Made by a program: the position numbers and the translations under genes. The notes under the pieces were generated by a model. It had not been told where the DNA came from and ran no database searches. It was given only the letters and a program-made list of their open reading frames with translations. A DNA stretch of 64,000 nucleotides from Thalassomonas viridans (GTDB lineage Bacteria > Pseudomonadota > Gammaproteobacteria > Enterobacterales > Alteromonadaceae): the NCBI RefSeq assembly GCF_000948985.2, contig NZ_CP059733.1, forward strand, positions 4,340,001 to 4,404,000, read 5' to 3'. This document shows positions 10,078 through 18,649 of this stretch, piece after piece. The stretch's first letter is position 1. Each line of letters begins with the position of its first letter.

Positions 10078-11096
10078 GGCTATGTTCCTTTAAATTGTAG
10101 CTATACTGTATAAGGGCACAGCAAAGAGGGTTTTACCATGAATCCAGCACAATTTAATCAGCTCATAACCGATACGAAGTATCTGACAGATAAACAGGCC
10201 AGATATCTCGAAAAGTTGCTCCAGGGAGACGACCCAATCAAGCACATCATTGATGAGCTTGAACAGCGCATGGTTGATAAACCAGAATGCCCTCATTGCC
10301 ATAGCACCTTAATAAACCGCCATGGCAAGGTTGATGAAATGCAACGTTATCGTTGTAAAAATTGCACTAAAACCTTTATGGCGACAACAGGTACACCTTT
10401 TGCCAGACTACGCCATAAGGAGCTCTGGTTAGATTATCTACGTTGTATGTTGGCGAGTAAAGTCTTACGCGATAGCGCAGCGGAATGTGGCATTAACTTA
10501 AAAACGGCTTTTCGCTGGCGGCACCGATTTTTAAAGATACCAGCCACATTAAAAGCAAAGAAGTTAGAAGGGATAATTGAAGCCGATGAGACGTTGTTTG
10601 CTTACTCGGAAAAAGGAAGCAGACAATTATCCCGCAGGCCAAGAAAAAGAGGCATGAAAGCAAGTAAACCCGGGCGCTCAGCACAAGACTGGGTGCCGGT
10701 GTTGACGGTAAGAGACCGCGGGCAACACACTTTTGAAGTGGTGCTGCCTCACGTGACGATAGAGAGCTTAACGCGGCAGTTAAAGGGTAAAGTGCAAAAA
10801 GATAGCGTTTTATGTAGTGACGGTTATAAGCCTTACATCAAGTTTTGTGTGAAAAATGATTTGATTCACAAGCGCTTAGATGTCTCAGCAGGCATAAGAG
10901 TCCTTGATCAAGTTTTCCATATCCAGAATGTGAATGCTTATCACAGCAGGCTTAAATCTTGGATGGGGCGTTTTCACGGTGTGGCGACCAAATATCTTGA
11001 AAATTATCTGGGCTGGTTCAGGTATTTGGATGCGGAAGAAAATTTGAATGAAAACAGGCTATTTCGCACTGAACAACACTTAATAGGAACATAGCC
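10078..11096 (+). mobile_element. IS1595-family insertion sequence, complete, 1019 bp
   Basis: Bounded by perfect 12 bp terminal inverted repeats (GGCTATGTTCCT at 10078-10089, its complement at 11085-11096) and flanked by an identical 8 bp direct repeat (TTCCCAAA). It contains one intact transposase gene and nothing else. Perfect ends, an intact ORF and a perfect duplication indicate a recent and potentially active insertion. It sits between the unknown protein gene (starting 9908) and the glutaredoxin-like gene (ending 11145). Confidence 0.95.
10138..11094 (+). CDS. IS1595-family (ISXO2-like) transposase
   Basis: 318-residue transposase that would catalyse movement of the surrounding element. 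An N-terminal zinc ribbon is formed by CPHC (51-54) and CKNC (73-76). A helix-turn-helix-like segment follows (DSAAECGINLKTAFRWRHRF, 112-131). The catalytic domain shows the family pattern D150 (IEADET), D228 (CSDGY), N266 (NAYHSRLK) and K273. ATG 10138 is preceded by AGAGGG. The TAG stop at 11092-11094 is embedded in the right inverted repeat, a compact arrangement. No frameshift or internal stop is seen, so the enzyme should be functional. Confidence 0.95.
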   Translation: MNPAQFNQLITDTKYLTDKQARYLEKLLQGDDPIKHIIDELEQRMVDKPECPHCHSTLINRHGKVDEMQRYRCKNCTKTFMATTGTPFARLRHKELWLDYLRCMLASKVLRDSAAECGINLKTAFRWRHRFLKIPATLKAKKLEGIIEADETLFAYSEKGSRQLSRRPRKRGMKASKPGRSAQDWVPVLTVRDRGQHTFEVVLPHVTIESLTRQLKGKVQKDSVLCSDGYKPYIKFCVKNDLIHKRLDVSAGIRVLDQVFHIQNVNAYHSRLKSWMGRFHGVATKYLENYLGWFRYLDAEENLNENRLFRTEQHLIGT

Positions 11097-11104
11097 TTCC
11101 CAAA
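11097..11104. repeat. right target-site duplication of the IS
   Basis: TTCCCAAA immediately after the right inverted repeat, identical to the left copy at 10070-10077. Confidence 0.93.
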
Positions 11105-11144
11105 ACAAGTGAAAGCTTTTCAGGAAACACTCAATATCGCAAGA

Positions 11145-11558
11145 TTAGAGTAAATTATGCTCGCCCAGTTCTTGCTTGATTAAGGCCAAATTAAAACCAT
11201 TGATAATTTTATCACCGATGACAATTTTGGGCACGCCGGGATGACCTATGGATTGATATAAAGTATCGATATCGCTGTCACCGGCTTCAATATCCCGCTC
11301 TAAAAAGGCAATATTATTGTTATTTAAAAATTCCTTGGTTTGTTTACAAAAGCCACACCACTGAGTGGTGTAAACCACAACCTTATTGCTGACATTGGCA
11401 AAATGCTTGCGAGTATCGGTTTCAATATAAGGCGGTACCTGATTATACCATTCCCAAGCGCTCTTACCGGCCAGTCCTAGGCCCAAACCTAACCCGATGA
11501 TCAGTGCATAGCTGATCACTTCTTTAACTTTACTAAGAAAACTGCTTTGATTACTCAT
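11145..11558 (-). CDS. membrane-anchored glutaredoxin-like protein
   Basis: 137-residue protein with one N-terminal transmembrane helix (about residues 15-31, rich in Gly-Leu) followed by a glutaredoxin/thioredoxin-fold domain with a CGFC redox site (68-71). A cis-proline segment appears in HPGVPKIVI and a GSH-type tail in NGFNLALIKQEL. ATG 11558 is chosen over an upstream in-frame codon at 11666 because AAGGACAG lies 5 nt before it and the upstream extension lacks family character. The topology suggests a thiol-disulfide role at the inner membrane; the partner is unknown. It is monocistronic, and its 3' flank now borders the IS. Confidence 0.8.
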   Translation of the reverse strand: MSNQSSFLSKVKEVISYALIIGLGLGLGLAGKSAWEWYNQVPPYIETDTRKHFANVSNKVVVYTTQWCGFCKQTKEFLNNNNIAFLERDIEAGDSDIDTLYQSIGHPGVPKIVIGDKIINGFNLALIKQELGEHNLL

Positions 11559-11875
11559 ACAATCTGTCCTTATTGTTATTATTTTTCCAAAACTTGCCTG
11601 TCGGCCCGGATAAAAACCCTGTGAAACAAATACAATCCCTAAAAAGAGGCGTTTGTATTTGCCCATCTTACAAAGCTTTTAACCGCTTCTCACAATCTGC
11701 CACAAGATTAAAATAAGACGGCACTGAGATCAATAGCGAAAAACAACACTGTTTACTTTTTATTAATTTTTAATTTACCTGAATTCTACCTAAAACCCAA
11801 CTAGAGTAATTCTGCTCCCGGTTGCAACTACCTGAGCCAAAAACAATAAAATAATAAAGAAAAAAGGAATTGATT

Positions 11876-12055
11876 ATGAATATTAAAAAAGCTTTATTGG
11901 TATTAAGTATTGGTGCGGATTTAGCCTTACTCTCAATAAGTGCCACCGCAGCCGGTGCCTGTCAGCGCTGTGAAGAAGCTTTGATCGCTTGTGCGTTAGA
12001 AGGCAAAAGCTGGTATGAATGTGCCCAGCAAACCAACTGGTGTACTCCCTGCTAA
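11876..12055 (+). CDS. small secreted Cys-rich peptide (framework copy 1)
   Basis: 59 residues. ATG 11876 follows AAGGAA at good spacing; an in-frame TTG 6 nt upstream is less likely. Residues 1-26 form a signal peptide (MNIKKALLVLSIGADLALLS onward, ending ATAA). The mature part of about 33 residues contains six cysteines at 29, 32, 39, 49, 56 and 59, giving C-x2-C-x6-C-x9-C-x6-C-x2-C. The symmetric spacing suggests a helical hairpin closed by nested disulfides. A second peptide with the same core spacing lies at 27779-27967. I do not recognise a family. Monocistronic. Confidence 0.75.
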   Translation: MNIKKALLVLSIGADLALLSISATAAGACQRCEEALIACALEGKSWYECAQQTNWCTPC

Positions 12056-12087
12056 TTGCCAGGCAATTGAGTTAAGCAATAATAAAT

Positions 12088-12111
12088 AACAGGAGCATGC
12101 AGTCCCTGTTT
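12088..12111 (+). terminator. possible terminator after the Cys-rich peptide gene
   Basis: AACAGG and CCTGTT arms around an 11 nt loop, followed by a short TTTT-containing stretch. The stem is short, so confidence is low. Confidence 0.3.
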
Positions 12112-12198
12112 TCAAACCACCCGATTGAATTTCCCGATAACCTTTTCACCTATACCCGGCTTATTTGCCATAAATAAGCTTAAATAAAATGTAAAACT

Positions 12199-12855
12199 TT
12201 AACGGCTGATCAGGTATAAGGTTTCCGCCAGGGAGCTGACATCAAAGGTACGCTGGGCGAAGCGCTTATCTTCATGGACAAGGGACGCCAGCTTTTCAAT
12301 CTTGAGGTTTTTATCTTTGGCAAATAAGCGCCGTATATCCTGCTCAAAAACCGGAAAAGGAGGCCCCGCCATTTCTTCAGGAGGATATTCAACCGATACC
12401 AGCAATATGCGGGTATCCGTAGTCATAAAAGTCAACAGTTTATCAACATAAGCCTGCTGCATGCCTTCGGGAAGAGCGACAAGTGAAGCACGGTCATAAA
12501 TCCAGTCAACCCGGGGCGGCAGCTCGGGGGAGAGTTTAAAAAAGTCCCCTTGCCACAGGGTCAGGTTATCATAGGAGAATAACTGAAAGTCCCCCTGATG
12601 CCGGCTTTGATAGTCAATGCCTTTTTCCCGGAAAAAATCCCGGCAGGCAATTTCACTAAGCTCGGCGCCACTGACCTGCATGCGCTCGGCAAGCCAGGCC
12701 ATATCCAGCGACTTGCCACACAGGGGCACGAAAACGTGCCCGTCTTCGTCCCGCAACAGGTTTTCCAGGTAACGACTTAAAAACGGATGTATCTCCTGCT
12801 GATGAAAGCCCAGAGCATTCCGCTCCCAACACTTATGCCAAAAAACCTTATCCAT
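12199..12855 (-). CDS. tpm: thiopurine S-methyltransferase family enzyme
   Basis: SAM-dependent methyltransferase of the TPMT family; bacterial members methylate thiopurines and detoxify tellurite or selenite. The 218 residues match the usual bacterial length. The family hallmarks are present: the N-terminal WHKCWERNALGFHQ, the SAM-binding VFVPLCGKSLDMAWLAE, the VDWIYDRASLVALP segment, and PPFPVFEQDI towards the C-terminus. It lies 34 bp downstream of sohB on the same strand and may be cotranscribed with it. The physiological substrate in marine bacteria is not established from sequence. Confidence 0.93.
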   Translation of the reverse strand: MDKVFWHKCWERNALGFHQQEIHPFLSRYLENLLRDEDGHVFVPLCGKSLDMAWLAERMQVSGAELSEIACRDFFREKGIDYQSRHQGDFQLFSYDNLTLWQGDFFKLSPELPPRVDWIYDRASLVALPEGMQQAYVDKLLTFMTTDTRILLVSVEYPPEEMAGPPFPVFEQDIRRLFAKDKNLKIEKLASLVHEDKRFAQRTFDVSSLAETLYLISR

Positions 12856-12889
12856 TTACTGCACCTGCCTGCTCATACATATTCAGGAT

Positions 12890-13933
12890 TTAGCCGGGAA
12901 AAATGCGGTTGTTCTGCCACAATTTACCGATAACATTTTCAATCGACAAAGAAGCGGCTTTAGTAAGCTTTTCCGTCAGGCCTTTTCGGGTTTCGAATTT
13001 TATCGCCACCACTTTGCGCTCCTTACTGGCGGCCTGCAGATAGTCGTCACTGGTTTGGATCTCATCCACTAACCCCAGCTCTTTTGCTTTTGTGCCAAAC
13101 CAGTGCTCACCGGTAGCCACTTTGGCCACATCCAGGCTGGGTCTGTGCTCGGAAACAAAAGCCTTAAACAACTCATGGGTTTCCTCAAGCTCTTCAACAA
13201 ACTTTTCCCGGCCCTTTTCGGTATTCTCACCGAACATGGTCAGGGTGCGTTTAAATTCACCGGCCGTCAGCTGTTCAAATTCAACATCATGTTTTTTCAG
13301 TAACTTGTTAAAGTTAGGCACCTGGGCAAGTACCCCGATAGAACCTACGATAGCAAAAGGAGCCGAGATAATCTTATTGGCAACACAGGCCATCATATAA
13401 CCACCGCTGGCGGCTACCTTGTCTACCGACACTGTCAGTGAAATATCACTTTGGCGGATGCGATCCAGCTGGGATGAAGCCAGGCCGTAACCATGTACCA
13501 TGCCGCCGCCGCTTTCCAGGCGCACAAAAACTTCATCTTCTTTATTGGCCACAGATAAAACGGCGGTGATTTCTTCCCGTAAGCCGCTCACCTCACGGGC
13601 ATCCAGGCTACCTTTAAAGTCAAGCACAAACAATCTGGGTTCCTGTTTGCCCGCTTCATCTTTACCGGCATTTTTCTCTGCCTTGGCTTTCTCTTTGGCC
13701 TGCTTCTTATCAGCCTTTTCTTTTTTCTTTAACTCTTCCTTCGACAACAGCTGATGAGTGATCTCCTGCTCAACATCTTTAAATTCGGCAGAAAGATCCG
13801 TGATCTCCAGCTCTCCTTTTTTATGTTTTTGTTTAATCGCCGAGGCTGTAATCGCCACTAAAATAGCCACCACAGCCAACACTATGGTCACGGCTTTCGC
13901 CAAAAACATGCCGTATTCGTACAAAAAATCCAA
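12890..13933 (-). CDS. sohB: probable inner-membrane peptidase SohB (S49 family)
   Basis: Signal-peptide-peptidase-like serine protease anchored by one N-terminal helix (residues 10-30) with its catalytic domain beyond it. A highly charged Lys/Glu/Ala linker (about 60-95) separates anchor and domain. The catalytic serine lies in AASGGYMMA and the general-base lysine in TAGEFKRTL, the Ser-Lys dyad of family S49. The start is TTG 13933, supported by CAGGAGAG 5 nt upstream and by agreement with the E. coli N-terminus (MDxLxEYGxFLxK). At 347 residues it matches E. coli SohB. tpm follows closely and may share its transcript. Confidence 0.93.
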   Translation of the reverse strand: MDFLYEYGMFLAKAVTIVLAVVAILVAITASAIKQKHKKGELEITDLSAEFKDVEQEITHQLLSKEELKKKEKADKKQAKEKAKAEKNAGKDEAGKQEPRLFVLDFKGSLDAREVSGLREEITAVLSVANKEDEVFVRLESGGGMVHGYGLASSQLDRIRQSDISLTVSVDKVAASGGYMMACVANKIISAPFAIVGSIGVLAQVPNFNKLLKKHDVEFEQLTAGEFKRTLTMFGENTEKGREKFVEELEETHELFKAFVSEHRPSLDVAKVATGEHWFGTKAKELGLVDEIQTSDDYLQAASKERKVVAIKFETRKGLTEKLTKAASLSIENVIGKLWQNNRIFPG

Positions 13934-14116
13934 AATGACTCTCCTGAGAGTAAAAAACCAGCAAAACCCGGCAAGGCTTTATTGGTTAGGTAGTAATTAA
14001 CACTGATTTTACACGAAAACCTTGATGTGAAAACGCTAAAGACACAAATTTTAACAACTGATTTTTCACTGTACTGCCCCGGGATTATTCCGCTATTAAT
14101 CAGCTACTCTTGCTCC

Positions 14117-14282
14117 TGCACAAGCCCTGCTCTTTCATATCCATATGATCGCAGGATAAGTACATTCATGCACAAACCCTGCTCTTTTCACATCCGTGTG
14201 ATCGCAGGATAAGTGCTTCCATGCACAAACCCTGCTTTTTTCACATCCATGTGAACGCAGGATAAGTGCTTCCATGCACAAA
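14117..14282. repeat. three tandem 52-53 bp hairpin repeats
   Basis: Copies begin at 14117, 14169 and 14222, with a truncated fourth start at 14275. Each has an outer CCTGC/GCAGG stem and an inner stem around a CC loop. The inner arms are TCATAT/ATATGA in copy 1, TCACAT/GTGTGA in copy 2 and TCACAT/ATGTGA in copy 3, so pairing is kept while sequence changes. GTGC/GCAC arms connect copies. They lie upstream of sohB and downstream of the lipase terminator. Function unknown. Confidence 0.9.
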
Positions 14283-14305
14283 AAAGCCCTCAAAGAGAGG
14301 GCTTT
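14283..14305 (-). terminator. terminator of the lipase gene
   Basis: AAAGCCCTC / GAGGGCTTT 9 bp stem with an AAAGA loop; on the minus strand it is followed by a T-run. It starts 28 bp after the lipase stop codon. Confidence 0.9.
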
Positions 14306-14332
14306 ATCTATTTCACCTGGCTATCAGGAGAA

Positions 14333-16774
14333 TTATTGCTTGACGACCTCAACATCAGTAACGCTGATCGCCTGTCCTTTAGTCACAAAGAAACCGGCAA
14401 CTTGTGCCTGCATTTCTGCTGTTGCCCGGGCGCTTAACTCAACCGAAGGCGAAGCCGTGGCATCAGCACTAGGGTTCAAAATAGAACCGTGATGACCGTT
14501 AAGGAAACGTACGGCACCTGAGCCCGTAGTCGTTTCACTTACCGCAGGTAATTCAAGTAAACGGATAGCAGCTTCAGTACCCGCCAGCGGCGAGCTAGAA
14601 ACCGTATTCGGGATAACCTGATCCGACAGGTTTTCACCGCCGTCACCGACAACTTCGATAACATGAGTCGGAGTAGCCGTTGCTTTTAGCGTTGCGGCAT
14701 AGTTAACCGGATCGCCTGAATCTGTTACCGTCTGCGCCGCAAAGGCAAAAGAGGCAAAACCGGCATCTAACTCGGCACGCTGTGCGTCATTTAACACGTT
14801 ATTGTAAAACGCCAGGTAAGACTCGATTAAAAAGTCTTCCCATTCAGGGGAAGTACTGGTGTAACCGTTGGCATTTACCGCAGCCACATAGTTCTGGAAG
14901 TCGGTAGAGCTGGCATAAGTTAAGCCTGACTTGATGGTGTCTTTAAAAGAGCCTGACTCAAGTAAGAAGTTCGCCACACCAACACCCGGCATCGCCAGCG
15001 AGTTTGAACTAATGGCAAACAAGGGATCTATGGCATCATTTAAAGGTGCATTAGCCAATGCCATCAGATTAATCCCGGTAATGGCCCCTAAAGAATGCCC
15101 CAGGAAGTGTACTTCACCGGTATTAAGGTTCAGATCAGCACCACTGGTATCAACAACGGCATTAAGGCCTAAACGTAAACCTAACATATCCACTGAACTT
15201 TGACGCAGGTTATCACGTGTCGTTAACAAGCTGGACAGGTTCATATAATGGGTAGCCGAGCCTCCCATGCCGTCGGTGGCATTAATGTCATCACTGCCAT
15301 CTCCATCAAGATCAAAACCGCGGCTGCCGTGTAATGGATGATCGATAGCAACAGTTGCAAAACCATTAGATGACAATGCGCCAGTGATCAATAACATGTC
15401 TTCTTTCTTGGAAGTAATGCCGTGCTGTAAAATCACCACCGGCCAGCCGGTTTCAGGCATAACGTAATCTGTTGGTAAACCTTGCAGTGCCCTTAATTCA
15501 TTGATCTTATCAACATCAGGTATGGTCATTTGCACGTCAAGCGCCATAGTTGCCTTAGGAGCCGGTACCGGGCTGAATTTGGTCAGGTTTCTTTCGGTAT
15601 CAACTGCCAGTACGGAACTCAGGTCACGTAACCCCGGGGCTGCCAGTCCTGCAGCTTCAGAAACCGCCATACAGGTGGCATCGTTCGCATCTAACGGCCC
15701 GGCAGGAATAGCATCCGGGTTAGATGCCGCCAGACCGGCCAACATAGCACCTGAATCACATAAACTGGTCCACCATTCATTTACCGGCGCCATCGGGTTA
15801 TCGGCCGTGGGCACGCCAGAATAATAAGGAAGAGAAACACTACCGCTATACAGGTTGGCAGTCGCGAATAGCGGGACTGAAGTTGCCGGAATAATGCCGT
15901 CTAAAGCATCCGCTGCCGACGCCCCTGTGTCTGTAACACTGACAACAGGCAATACGCCTTGACCGGCATTAGCGGCCAATAATTGTTTGGCGGTAAACAA
16001 AACGTCGGTTGTTGACTGAGTGGTCATCGCCATAGTGTAAATCAGCGAATCACGATCGGCGCCCGCTGCGACGATAGCATTTTCATAGCTGTTAACCGCT
16101 GCCTGTAAACCACGTTGAGCATCGGTGGATAGAGGATGAGTATTGATATCTTGCTGAACCAGCTCGTAAGTGCTGGAGCCAAGCACGGACTTGCCACTGT
16201 CGTCCTGAATATTCTTAGTCAGGGCAACCACATAAGTAGTTTTACCTTTAAGAGGATTTACCGGAACTATGGCGATACTGTTGCCTGACGCCTGGGCAAT
16301 AAAGTCAGTACCAAAGGTCAGTTCATTAACAACTTTACAGGCCAGGCCAAGGGAAAGGCTGGTACAGTCGGCATCAGAGGCATCGCCCCCCATCACCATC
16401 TCATAAACTTTTACAGAATCAGGAGAAAAAACGCTGTCGCCATCAAGGCTGCGTCCTTCAGGGAAATTAAGTGCGATGGTAAATGGATTAATCGTCGACC
16501 AGCCGTCCACTGCATTCATGGCAACTAAAGGATCTGAGCTGTTGCTGGCATCTGCCACAGGTAAATTCAAGGTGCCGTCTGTGGTGCCGGAAAAGAGTAA
16601 GTCGTTTGGTACGGATACCACACCATTGGTAGGATCAAAAGCAATTCGGGTATTTGCGGTAACCGCGGTGTTATTCTCTGCGACTTCCTGTTTAACATCA
16701 GAGTTGGATTCGCTACCACAGCCACTTAAACCAAGTGCGCTGCAAATCGCGAGACTAAGTACTAGCTTTTTCAT
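14333..16774 (-). CDS. extracellular lipase lipoprotein, Pla-1/cef (VolA-like) family
   Basis: Predicted surface-exposed lipase or lysophospholipase, 813 residues. The signal peptide ends with lipobox LSGC at about residue 19. The N-terminal part matches the bacterial virulence-factor lipase N-domain (TRIAFDPTNGVVSVPNDLLF). The C-terminal alpha/beta-hydrolase domain has the nucleophile elbow GHSLG with Ser561, an oxyanion-side VVILQHGITSKKEDM, and a late histidine in FLNGHHGS. Vibrio VolA, of the same family, releases fatty acids from lysophosphatidylcholine. Here it would supply fatty acids for import and FadD activation, an inference. It has its own terminator and an unrelated divergent neighbour (yciK). 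Confidence 0.9.
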   Translation of the reverse strand: MKKLVLSLAICSALGLSGCGSESNSDVKQEVAENNTAVTANTRIAFDPTNGVVSVPNDLLFSGTTDGTLNLPVADASNSSDPLVAMNAVDGWSTINPFTIALNFPEGRSLDGDSVFSPDSVKVYEMVMGGDASDADCTSLSLGLACKVVNELTFGTDFIAQASGNSIAIVPVNPLKGKTTYVVALTKNIQDDSGKSVLGSSTYELVQQDINTHPLSTDAQRGLQAAVNSYENAIVAAGADRDSLIYTMAMTTQSTTDVLFTAKQLLAANAGQGVLPVVSVTDTGASAADALDGIIPATSVPLFATANLYSGSVSLPYYSGVPTADNPMAPVNEWWTSLCDSGAMLAGLAASNPDAIPAGPLDANDATCMAVSEAAGLAAPGLRDLSSVLAVDTERNLTKFSPVPAPKATMALDVQMTIPDVDKINELRALQGLPTDYVMPETGWPVVILQHGITSKKEDMLLITGALSSNGFATVAIDHPLHGSRGFDLDGDGSDDINATDGMGGSATHYMNLSSLLTTRDNLRQSSVDMLGLRLGLNAVVDTSGADLNLNTGEVHFLGHSLGAITGINLMALANAPLNDAIDPLFAISSNSLAMPGVGVANFLLESGSFKDTIKSGLTYASSTDFQNYVAAVNANGYTSTSPEWEDFLIESYLAFYNNVLNDAQRAELDAGFASFAFAAQTVTDSGDPVNYAATLKATATPTHVIEVVGDGGENLSDQVIPNTVSSSPLAGTEAAIRLLELPAVSETTTGSGAVRFLNGHHGSILNPSADATASPSVELSARATAEMQAQVAGFFVTKGQAISVTDVEVVKQ

Positions 16775-17034
16775 TATTTCTCCCCAAGGACTAGTCTTCT
16801 TTATTTTTATAAATTTGTACTTATTAGTATCTTTTGCCTGATGTCAGTCAAAAACTAACAAGTTAGACCAGTCAAACTTAACCCAAGATTTGCCAATGTG
16901 CTAGCGGTTTTTTTGATTTCTGTCTGATTTTGCTGATATTTGCTTACTTTTAACCGCCTTAGCTCAATTTTAGCTCGTCACCGCCGCCAGCAAAGAGTAA
17001 AATCACGCCATTGTTTCGCAAAAACTCATTATTC

Positions 17035-17772
17035 ATGTTCGATTATCAAATTAAAGAAAACAGCCTGACGGATAAAACCATACTCGTAACCGGCGCCGGT
17101 GACGGCATAGGACGCCAGGCCGCCCTGACCTACGCCGAACTAGGCGCTACCGTGATCTTATTAGGCAAAACCGTGAAAAAGCTCGAAGCGGTTTATGATG
17201 AAATCGTAGAGCTGGGCTATCCCGAACCGGCGATAATCCCCCTGGATATGAAAGGCGCTACCAAGCAAAACTATATCGATATGGCAGAAACCATTAAGCA
17301 GCAGTTCGGCAAGCTCGACGGTGCCCTGCTCAATGCCTCTATGCTGGGGGAATTGACGCCGTTTACGCAAATCCACGAGCAAATCTGGAACGACGTTATG
17401 AAGGTCAATGCCAGCGCCCAGTTCCTGATGAGCCAGGCCCTGATTTCTCCCATGCTGGCCGCACCGAGCGCTTCCCTGGTCTTTACCAGCTCCAGCGTCG
17501 GCAGCAAAGGCCGCGCCTACTGGGGCCCTTACAGTGTTTCCAAGTTTGCCACCGAAGGCCTGATGGAAGTGATTGCCGACGAATACGAAACTTCCAGCCT
17601 GCGCTGTAATGCCATCAACCCGGGAGCAACCCGCACTAATATGCGCGCAAGTGCTTTCCCGGCTGAAGACAAGACTAAACTGGTAACGGCAAAAGAAATC
17701 ATGCCCCTGTATGTTTACCTGATGTCGGACGACAGTAAAGAAGTTACCGGTCAGGTATTAAAAGCGCAGTAG
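17035..17772 (+). CDS. yciK: YciK-family short-chain oxidoreductase
   Basis: NAD(P)-dependent short-chain dehydrogenase, 245 residues, with the TGAGDGIGRQ nucleotide-binding motif, the catalytic SSS segment (LVFTSSSVGSKGRAYWG), and YSVSK carrying the Tyr and Lys. It aligns end to end with E. coli YciK, including INPGATRTNMRASAFP. ATG 17035 is selected; a TTG-initiated extension from 17011 has no homologous counterpart. The usual LLNAG is LLNAS here. The substrate is unknown in E. coli too. It is divergent from the lipase gene. Confidence 0.92.
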   Translation: MFDYQIKENSLTDKTILVTGAGDGIGRQAALTYAELGATVILLGKTVKKLEAVYDEIVELGYPEPAIIPLDMKGATKQNYIDMAETIKQQFGKLDGALLNASMLGELTPFTQIHEQIWNDVMKVNASAQFLMSQALISPMLAAPSASLVFTSSSVGSKGRAYWGPYSVSKFATEGLMEVIADEYETSSLRCNAINPGATRTNMRASAFPAEDKTKLVTAKEIMPLYVYLMSDDSKEVTGQVLKAQ

Positions 17773-17786
17773 GCAACATAACCCCC

Positions 17787-17810
17787 CAGGGCCGAATTCA
17801 CATTTGGCCC
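17787..17810 (+). terminator. possible hairpin after yciK
   Basis: GGGCC / GGCCC arms around a 12-14 nt loop, about 15-20 bp after the yciK stop. No T-run follows, so it may be a Rho-dependent end or chance. Confidence 0.3.
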
Positions 17811-17937
17811 CACCGCAACATAACGTACGCTTACCTTGATACTAATCAACTAAACGCTCTCCAACCTTCGACATATTGTTAACAAAAATGATACATTTCA
17901 TTGTGCATGTTATGTATGCATCAATAAGGAAGTTCAC

Positions 17938-18564
17938 ATGAAATTATTAAGTTATTTGCTAGTAGCTAGCAGCCTGTTTACCGGAGCAGCCAATGCCGGT
18001 GATACCACAGTTGTCTATGGGGATCGCTACACCTTCACCGAGGCAGACTTCACCTTTACTCCGGGATTACCGAATACTTTCTTTCCCTCTTTGGGACAAA
18101 TGACAAGTGATAGGTATGTGGCTGAATTCCCAGTCAGGGGTGATGAAGGTCAATCGCTATTATTTGATCTGGACGTAGACGTATGGGGTAATGGTGATCA
18201 ACGGGATCAGGCTTTCTGTATATATTATGTTAATGGCGTACGTATGGAACGAGCATTAGCAGGTGTTATGGATATATGCTGGAGCGGCCAAGGATATACT
18301 TTGCCTGGAAAGAATTTCACCTACAGCGTTGACATGACAGTAACCTGCAGTGGTATAGCAGTAGGTAACGATTCTGACAACCGAAATGAACGTCTTGAGG
18401 ACTATGTTGAAATGAGCAATAAATTCAGAGGGGTACGTTTAAGGATAGATAAGCAAGGCATATATAACGGTCAATGTAAAATGATAAAAATTGAAATAGT
18501 ACCCGGTTTAAATACCCAAATTCAGCAAATTAATGCCGACTTATTTTTTGGTGAACCTCTGTAA
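17938..18564 (+). CDS. secreted protein of unknown function
   Basis: 208 residues with a clear Sec signal peptide (MKLLSYLLVASSLFTGAANA, cleavage after residue 20). The mature part is acidic and beta-rich and contains four cysteines (in AFCIYY, DICWSG, VTCSG and GQCKM) that could make two disulfides in the periplasm or outside the cell. ATG 17938 follows AAGGAAGTTCAC, a good ribosome site. I do not recognise the family. It is monocistronic and shares a bidirectional terminator with the convergent fadD. Confidence 0.75.
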   Translation: MKLLSYLLVASSLFTGAANAGDTTVVYGDRYTFTEADFTFTPGLPNTFFPSLGQMTSDRYVAEFPVRGDEGQSLLFDLDVDVWGNGDQRDQAFCIYYVNGVRMERALAGVMDICWSGQGYTLPGKNFTYSVDMTVTCSGIAVGNDSDNRNERLEDYVEMSNKFRGVRLRIDKQGIYNGQCKMIKIEIVPGLNTQIQQINADLFFGEPL

Positions 18565-18595
18565 ACTGCCAAACAACAATACGGCAACCCTAAAT

Positions 18596-18623
18596 AAGAA
18601 AGCCGGCATCAGCCGGCTTTCTT
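18596..18623. terminator. bidirectional terminator, secreted protein / fadD
   Basis: A perfect 12 bp stem AAGAAAGCCGGC / GCCGGCTTTCTT with an ATCA loop lies between the convergent stop codons. Confidence 0.92.
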
Positions 18624-18649
18624 TATAGAAAAGTTTATCCAAATAGAGG

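Noticed and set aside
14117..14282. CRISPR array
   Set aside because: The repeats are adjacent without unique spacers, and no cas gene is in the window.
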